Shown here: positions 56,051-64,000 of the stretch, in pieces | Layout: every line of letters starts with the position of its first letter | Numbering within the stretch: position 1 is the stretch's first letter | NCBI RefSeq assembly: GCF_036417845.1 | Contig: NC_089994.1 | Location: 18,432,001 to 18,496,000 of the forward strand | Source of the DNA: Apteryx mantelli | Lineage: Eukaryota; Chordata; Aves; Apterygiformes; Apterygidae | Length of the DNA stretch: 64,000 nt | Direction of reading: 5' to 3' | Position numbers and translations under genes: made by a program | Notes under the pieces: model-generated | Told to the model about the DNA's origin: nothing | The model's database searches: none | What the model saw: only the letters and a program-made list of their open reading frames with translations

Positions 56051-59000
56051 TCAGTTGTTGTTCTCTTTGGTTGTGATGGTAACCAGTTGTTTAGCAGCCT
56101 TGGCAATGTCATATGCACACTGGATAACTTGCTGAGTGACCAGCTGGATGTCTGTGGTAGGGCAGGTCTCCACAGGAAGGGTTTTTTTGCATTCAGATTG
56201 GAGTCTGTAGGCACTAGATGTCAGCAGACGCAATGAAGTCCTTACTAGTTCAGATTTGGGTTTCTGGGAAGGGAAAGAAAAAGTTGAAGTAGATGACAGA
56301 ACAAAACTGTTTTAGGATCACTTTTAATTAGCCAGCAGTTGTGAACAAATGTTCTTTAATATAGGACATCTGCTGCTAGGGCTCTGTGCTTTCTGGGACT
56401 TCTCTCTGAGCTGTATGAGATGTTATGAGCAATCACTACAATCACAGATATGGGGTAGGAGTGGATAAAACAAGTTCACAGAATCACAGAATGGTTGAGG
56501 TTGGCAGGGACCTCTGGAGATCATCTAGTCCAACCCCCCTGCTCAAGCAGGGTCACCTAGAGCACGTTGCACAGGATCACGTCCAGGCGGGTTTTGAATA
56601 TCTCCAGAGAAGGAGACTCCACAACCTCTCTGGGCAACCTGTTCCAGTGCTCCATCACCCTCACAGTGAAGAAGTTTTTCCTCATATTCAGATGGAGCTT
56701 CCCGTGTTGCAGTTTGTGCCCGTTTTGCCTCCAGTTTTAGGGGAACTGCATGTACTTTTTAAATTGTACTTTTTAAATTTTACTTTTGAACTTTCAGCTT
56801 TAGGGCCTGGATTCACAGATTAACCCTTTCCAATCAGCATGGTAATAAATACAAAGATGCAACACCTGACAAAAATACCTAGTCATTTCTTCCTACCTTC
56901 TGGTTTTGGTTTTCATTTACTGCAGTAAAATTCACTAACAAAGAGAAAAAAAAAAGCCAAATTAGTTTTAACACTAAAAGGCACTTACTTTTGGAAACAA
57001 GGCTGCCATTTCTGTTACTGCCACATGTATTCTCTCGGAGCATGGTATATAGCTGCAAAAAAACGCAACATATTATTCTACATGTAAAGACTCTCTTTCC
57101 TTTTCGATTTCACTAGTCAGTGACTATTTCCCTCAAACAACTGAGTCACAAAAACCTAAACACACTATGGTGAAGCTTAGTGTCTCCTCCTTAAACACTC
57201 CCTTGTACACTGCAGCACAAGCTTGTATATAACCATACTATATGACTTCAGAAAAAAAAACCTTAATAAATAGTTATTTCTTCTATTTTGATTTGTCTTT
57301 GATCAAAGTTTGTTTGAAGGAATAACCGTCCACACCTGTTATACCAAATATTGTCAGAAAAAAGTCTCAATTTGTACTCAGTTATGGAAACACATGTCTA
57401 CAAATACTAACTGCACATTAATTCATACATTGGCATTTCCTAAAAATGATTCAAATGCTACAATTTGTCTCTAAGTGGCTGCAGAAAGTTGCTCAGATTG
57501 TTCTATTCAGTCTGCGTAGGATCAACGTATTACTGTTATGTATGTGAGAGCATGCACAAGTAAATTGATTCATGTAAGTCAGGCACAAAGTAAAGTAAGA
57601 TTCTGCAGTTTGAAGACACTTATACAAAATATGGTGATGCAGAGGTACTTAGGAACAAAGAAACTTTCTGCAAAAAAGTATTTAGACTGTTAAGGATCTA
57701 TGCAACTACAAATATCCTTTAATGTCTGAAAAAGAGTTAAAGAAACCAAAGGTGTTTCAAATGATTTTATGTTTCAGAATTGAATTTTTGCCATCCAAAC
57801 AGTTAACAAAAATATTTAAAGACTCAAGAGCAGATATTTATAGGACCGTCTTGTCTATCTCTCTGAAGCAATACAGAAAACTTTCCTGCGCTTATTTTCC
57901 ATGGGTAAGTTACAAAGTAGAAGTCTTTTAAAAAAATACTTCTTTGTATTATGTTACCAAAAAAGAATAAACCCAAAAAACTATATTCTAAACACTTGGC
58001 AGCAAGATCTGAAGTCTGACCTCTGTAAGCTTTTAACCCATCATTTCTCAGCTAAACTTTGAATGATCTCTCTAAGAAACGTGTTTCTCTGGGGTCGACA
58101 GCTGGACCTAAAGCGTTCTTTAGTTTGTTGCAGAGATGCAGCCTAAGGACACATCCCAACTGCAAGAACATTCATTTCCATACCTATATCAGTCCATTTT
58201 CAGTGCAAATCAGGAACGCAGCGTTATGCATGCAGCTCCCCTTTTTCCCTTTCACAAATCGATAGGCAGGACACCTACTGCGAATGGTGTATGCAAAGCT
58301 TCCAATAGAGAATTCATACCTTGCTTTTTTGGTAAAGTTTAACTAAAGGTAAAACATCATATAAAGGTAACCGAAGAAAGCCAAGCTGTCTTCTCTGATG
58401 AATTTAAACACAATGAACGAACAACGCACAATGCTCATACAGCAGCTTACAAATACCTGCATCTCCAAACTACGAACTACTTTCACAGTGTGTACATTTT
58501 AGGCTAAATTTTCAGTAAAGCTATTGAGTTAAAAAGTGATAACTAATGAAATCACTACAGACTCCATTAGTCCTCACAGATTTCACTTCTTAATTATATA
58601 CCAAATGAAAATTGGTTTGTTCAAAATACATCTTAAAACTATTGACCATAAGTTTTTGTGAAGCATTCCATTAGTATGGTCTGTCAAAAGTCTAATTTCA
58701 AAAGACTCGTTTTTAAGCTTTAAAGACTCAACTTCAACATTATAAGTTAGTTAACACAGTGCAATCTTAAGGTAAAAAAATCACAAAGCAGTAGCATACC
58801 AGAAAAATATTCAGCATCTATTGATTATGATACATCATTGCCCTTTCAAGCAAAAAAAAGAAGGAAAGAAAAAAAAAAAAACAAACCCACAATCAAATGA
58901 TATGCATTTATCTTGCAATACCAAAGGTGCAAAAATACATCAGTTACAAATGCACTGAAAAGGAAGCAACACACTGGGGTCATTTGGGCGATGCAGGAAA

Positions 59001-62000
59001 AATTGCTTTAAAAAAGGGAGTACTTCCGTATGTCTCAAATCACAAGTCCTTTCAAATAACTAAAAGTGGAAGAAGATCTCTTTATACTTCAAGTTCACTG
59101 TAATTCCCTTTCTGCTATTGAGTTAACAATTTGCTCCCTGGAAGACACACTTAACAGTACCTTAACTCACATAAAAACCTGTTTGCTAGTTAAACCCTCC
59201 ACTAACAGCGTGGAAAAAACTGTAAGAATTACTTGAATGAAAGAGAACTTGTATTAGAGATACATATTTCATAACACATTCTCCAGTTCTCTGGCTTTGC
59301 TGCCAAGTTTTTGGCATGCCTCAGAGGAATGGCGTTATTTTAGCCTATACACTGCACACTCATTAAATAAGCTGACACGTTTGATAAGTCCACACACATT
59401 TCAGTAAGACATTAGGAAGATATTCAAGTAGTGATAGCTTGGAGGAAAACAAAAATCCATCATCAACAATAACTGAAGACTTGAGGTAACCTCTTCCTCT
59501 GATTTTGATATTTATCACTGGCAGTAATGTTTGGGGTTAGAACTTGAAAAGTTCTCTTTTAAAGAATGTTTAAATTTGGTTGCATTTTAGGCATTAATAA
59601 ACAATATTTTGCTCAAGGTGAAAGACACTGGTATAACCATTTTACATATAAGTCTTTCTTCATTGATCCAAGATAGAGATTATCTTCTTGTTTAACACAC
59701 TAGCTATATAAACAGTTAAAGGCCTACACTGCAAGGTTTGAATGTTGCATGTTGGGGACCATGAAAATTCTGCTATTTTTGCAACAGCATCAAAACCAGC
59801 AACAGCATACTGTGCTATTAGTTGTCATAAGTTAATTTATATTGACAGACAATACAGAATGGAGACAGGAGAATCTCTTAAACTGGAGACAGTTGCAATT
59901 TCTAGGCTATGATTCTGTTCCCCAGTAAATCAATACTAGGAGCTTCAGCTGAATGGGCACTCTTACTGGTCCACAACTCTCTCTACTTGCTATCTGCAAT
60001 TTCTTCATCACTCAAAGCATTTCATGCATAGCCTTCAACGACCCCTGTGCAGATGGTGCATGAGGGAAAGAGGCAGCAGAGAGAAAGAGAAAGGACACTG
60101 TGCCTGGAAGGCAGGGACAGAGGCCAGAGTACCAGGAGGTAGGATCAGGCTGCTGGATGGTCAAAGGCTGCAGGGGAGCTCTCTCAGCCCAGGGAACCAG
60201 CGTACTGAAACAGCCGAGGCTATGTCTGAGCTTGAGCATGCCTGCACGCTCTAATGGTCTACTTGGCCAGTTGAGCACAGAAAAGGGAAGAAAAAAAGTG
60301 AGAAGAAAAAGGAAGAAGGTGTTTCATTAATAAAATGATGCAAGAATATCATCTATTACTGTCCGATTATCTATAACATTCCCAACACAAGTTTGGAAGC
60401 CATATGATTACATCTTAAATAGTACTGAATATCTCGCTTTGCTAAGGAAGTGTTCTCCTAATGCTGGAGGAGAATGGTAGAACAAACCTACTCATTCTGT
60501 CTCGTACGCTCCATGCATGCTAAGTAATTCTTGGCCCACTGAGACAAAGCCAAAGATTAGGAAAACAAAGAACTATAGTTTCACAGCTTAGTGTTCTGTA
60601 GGTCTAGTCATTTAAATACGAACACACTACTCGTGGTACAGAAGAGGAAAAAAAACAAAGAGAACAAAACAGGTTGTTTAAACAATCTAGTCAATTCAAC
60701 AGCAAAAACCTAGTTATGCTGCACTGCATCTTTCAATGATTTATTTTTTTAATCTGAACTCCATAAATGGTGACATACATAAACAATCAAACTCATTTGA
60801 AACGTCTCTTACTATTGCTTCTCATTGTGATCTTAAAGGAACAAGCAAGCAAGCATCAAAGGATGTCAGTGAAAAAGTCATGGACAAGGGCAACGAGCTT
60901 ATCAGAAACACGCTCTGGAGCTCTCCATTCAGTTTCAGAACGAGAGGTCGTGCACTGTGCCTTCTAAAAATAGAAGAGTACAAGAACGGAAAAAATACAG
61001 AACAAAAGAGCCCCATTGTTGTCCATCTTTCTCAATAATGCAGGAAATAAGGGTTTAACAAAAATCACCAGCCACTTTTAACAGGCAAAGAATTGTATGG
61101 GTCTTGGGATCAGAAAGAGGAACAGCAGTTCAAACGTAAGAACTGCTAGTCTGCAAGCTTTCTGGAGACCAAAACTGTTCAGAACTAAAATACATTCATA
61201 TATAGGAAGACCTAACTACTATTTATAGTCTTCTTAAAAGCTATGTAGGAAAACACCTGACGATTAGGTAGTGACAATGTCACTAGCACTTGCTCGTGGC
61301 TATTCAGCAAAATTAACTGTTAGGTTTGGTTACAGATTACATGAGGGAGCTCAAGCTGAGTGTTCACTGACATACTGATAAACAGTCACCTACTTACCAA
61401 GTTATCTCTGTGTCTAAACCTAATAGTTCAAAATAGCTTTTGCTGGCACATTATCTGTTTCCTTCTAAAAAAAGAAAACAAAACAAAGCAACCCCCCCCC
61501 CACCCATACAAGACAAAAGTCACCATGACAGCAGATTAGAGATAACATAAACGTAGCCAGAATGAGAAGTAATATTTCAGTATGAAGGCCAAATTCTCCC
61601 TGCCTTTGAAAATTTTCCTGAAATAAGACTCGGTATTACAATCACATTTCTTTTGGGAGTTCTTACCTAAAGCAACTGAGTTCTCTGAGATACTCATCTG
61701 ACTTGAATCTTAAAAACTTACACTACACGCTTGCATTTTGCAGCGGGTCTTTCGCAAGAGTCTTGCTTCCCAGTGCTCCCCCCCATCCCTGTACTACTTC
61801 CATGTAGGATAGGCAGGTCAGTAGCAGACAGTGCTCCAGCCACAGTCTATTTCCAGAGAACTGTATTGGTTTTTCAGACAGGAAGGTGTTGTTTCCACAG
61901 ACTGTGCCTGTTCACTCTCCTCTGCACTCACCCTGCAGTACTAGTTCCAATATACCCAAAAAGCACCAGGGACCTACATATTTCATATGCATGAAATCAG

Positions 62001-62495
62001 TATCTCCAGGCATAAATATACGTGATGTTGTTTGTACTTTTGAAAACACTTAAAAATCTTCTTAATTTTCTCATAAACTCAAGAACTCTCAAGGAACTCA
62101 TCACTTACCTGTCATGCTTGTTCTCTTGTGCTGCCCGCAACAGCTCCTGAATATTTTTAGTGATCTGTTCAGTCTTCCGAATCACATCTTCTGTACTGGG
62201 CAAACTGGAACTGGGGGCCGTATCAGTATCTTCAGGGATAGACCCTTCCCCCTGCCAAATGACACTCCTCTGCCTTCCTTTTCTACCTGACCTGGAAAAG
62301 AATAATATTGACATTGTCACTGCGGTACAGAATTTTATTGTTGTTTAAATAATTCTATGTCTTTTGATATTGCAAAGATACAAGCATTAGCTCTATGTGT
62401 CACCAGACCTACCCTGCCTCATCCAGCTCCAAACTGGTGGTGGGATTATCATAGTCACTTTCAGGCATGCTATTCTGCTTTTCTAACTTCGATGC
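56051..62495 (-). CDS. GIT2: GIT2, C-terminal four exons only (gene runs off the window)
   Basis: Exons in transcript order: 62495-62413, 62291-62109, 57052-56989, 56263-56051; 180 residues to the stop. GIT2 is an ARF GTPase-activating scaffold that binds PIX and paxillin at focal adhesions and endosomes. Only the distal part is here: the linker with SGRKGRQRSVIWQGEG, the coiled coil TEQITKNIQELLRAAQENKH, and the paxillin-binding four-helix region ending AAKQLVTITTKENNN. GIT2 rather than GIT1 is chosen from synteny with TCHP and this C-terminus. The 5.1-kb intron between 57053 and 62108 shows no further exon. The last intron contains a CR1 fragment. The ArfGAP and ankyrin exons lie beyond 64000. 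Confidence 0.95.
56477..56730 (-). mobile_element. CR1 LINE 3' fragment in GIT2 last intron
   Basis: 254 bp of CR1 3' end on the minus strand, same sense as GIT2. It ends with two copies of the typical ATTCTGTG octamer (56477-56492). The first 75 or so bases match the CR1 at 24368 exactly and the rest shows scattered substitutions. It keeps only the last codons of ORF2 and the 3' UTR. Confidence 0.95.
57053..62108. other. GIT2 intron, no further gene seen
   Basis: AT-rich unique DNA with only short ORFs. No exon, RNA gene or transposon was recognised. Confidence 0.45.
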
Positions 62496-64000
62496 CTACA
62501 ACAAATAAAGATTTATTTAAGTATTGTGCTTAAAATAAAGATCTTTTTCAGTGATACATTCTGTGTACATTGGTTTGTTCTTTTGCATAAAAGTTTCTGT
62601 ACCAGTCTTATTTTTCAAGCTCAGTCTACCCCTATCATTATTCACTGCTCAATTCTAGGTTACTCATTCACACACTTCCAGCTACTGTTGTTTCAGCTGG
62701 GATTTATTTTTTTCCTGTTTTTACCCAATAGACTCTGATGCTTAGTATGCTTACAGCATACATACAACAGCAGCACTGAAATGAATGTGATACCAAAGGC
62801 CGTTCTCTTCTTCCAAAACAAGAAATTCATTAGCTCCCTAGTTAAATATTACCTCTTTAATGAGAAATTCTTCCCTAAAGTACAAATCAGATCTGTATTA
62901 GAGAATATGTTTTTCCAAGCTTTCATCAGCAGTTCTAAAAAGAAAGAGTCCTTCAGCTTTCACAGAACCTGCCATCTGAGTACCAATGTTCTCCTGCTCT
63001 CCCTTTCACTTGACGTTCAAAAGGGGCAATAATACGGAGTGACCTAGGAACCACACGTGGAACCAGCGTGCCACCCAGTTCAATGCCCCGAGCAATGATG
63101 CTTTTTCAGAAGCACGATGTTAGAGAGTCAGTTACCTCATAACCCTCAGCAGACCAGTTCTACACTTCCCAGTAAAGCATCTGATCCATGTGTAAGGGGG
63201 TGATGTTGCTTATTTCTTTCTAAACTACCTTTATCATGACTTTTTTTCCCCCTCCCAGAGGGCTGTTAACACAAGTGAGCACACTTAGTCATGACAGCTC
63301 TGGAATAGTACCCTGCAGATCCTACCGTAGCCCCGCCCGTCGGCAAGCTCTCACAGGTCGTGCTAGTCTCCCTTCTCTAACCTCAGCTGGCCTCCTTGTA
63401 CAGTTTATATCCTGGCAATACATCCTCCAGGCTTATGCTATGGATACCTACTGTTAGGCCCACGTCCAGAATTCACATCAGTTTTCAGTTCAAGACCCTT
63501 GGAGGCACATTCCCACGCGAGGCCAGGCCAAGGGTCACCACGCACCTGCCTGCTCTAGTCTTAAATTGCAAAGCTCACCTGAAGTGCCTACTGCAGCTCG
63601 TCCATTTGCAAGTACGGCACACTGGTGTCACTCTACATACGGGTCCCTCTGCTAAGCCTAATAAGTCCTGGCATCCCCCCAGCTCCAGCCTAATTCACAG
63701 ACTGCACTGCTCACCTAACAGGGTCTTCTGCGATCCCAGCTGAAGAATCACCCTTCGAGCTTTACAGAAACTCTGAAGTAAAGATCAAGGGAATCTCAAG
63801 TGTTAGATTGTAAAGGATGCCTTCAGTTAGCATCCCTGACACGTACAGTCAGGACAATATTTTTGTCTTGGGGAAAGATGAGGAGTGTGAACAGGAAGTG
63901 TTTTTCATTGGTTAAGGCCCATTCCATTTGCTATGCACTCATTTAATGTTAAAAAAAAAAAAAAAAACAAAAAAAAACAGATCTTCGGTCTGAAGCACTT
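62496..64000. other. GIT2 intron or upstream part to window end
   Basis: No coding exon could be recognised. A poly-A/A-rich run lies at 63950-63979. Alternatively spliced GIT2 exons could be present but were not identified. Confidence 0.35.

Overview
The window is vertebrate nuclear DNA and almost certainly avian. It holds two CR1 LINE copies of the type common in birds, short compact introns, very GC-rich intergenic DNA, and a gene order matching human 12q24.11: FAM222A (+), TRPV4 (-), GLTP (-), TCHP (+) and GIT2 (-, only its 3' end). Gene calls come from recognising the translated proteins. Exon borders were placed by hand on GT/AG sites, and every gene's reading frame closes exactly across its exons. 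The species cannot be named from this sequence alone.

Layout. 1-6.9 kb is gene-less DNA upstream of the first FAM222A coding exon, dominated by three minisatellites. 6.9-19.8 kb is FAM222A: two coding exons (429 residues) split by an 11.6 kb intron with AT-rich candidate conserved islands, a pentanucleotide satellite and an 18-bp minisatellite against the last exon. 19.8-27.5 kb is the FAM222A 3' side plus intergenic DNA with a 20-bp minisatellite cut in two by a CR1. 27.6-35.2 kb is TRPV4 on the minus strand, all 15 coding exons (862 residues), with two C-rich minisatellites in its introns. 35.2-39.4 kb is GC-rich intergenic DNA. 39.4-43.9 kb is GLTP (5 exons, 210 residues), with a GGGACC hexamer repeat just upstream of its start codon. 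45.9-52.8 kb is TCHP (12 exons, 496 residues), head-to-head with GLTP. 53-64 kb is AT-richer and holds the last four coding exons of GIT2, convergent with TCHP.

The genes share no single pathway. TRPV4 is a Ca2+-permeable channel, GLTP a glycolipid transfer protein, TCHP a centrosome and keratin coiled-coil protein, GIT2 an ARF-GAP scaffold, and FAM222A a poorly understood protein. The block is conserved synteny. What stands out is the density of unrelated-period tandem arrays between 0.8 and 34.8 kb. Several share a TGCATCC core, one has kept exactly the same 20-bp unit length through 81 copies, and two place long G-rich tracts on the TRPV4 RNA strand. These arrays also open long spurious reading frames on both strands, which are not genes.
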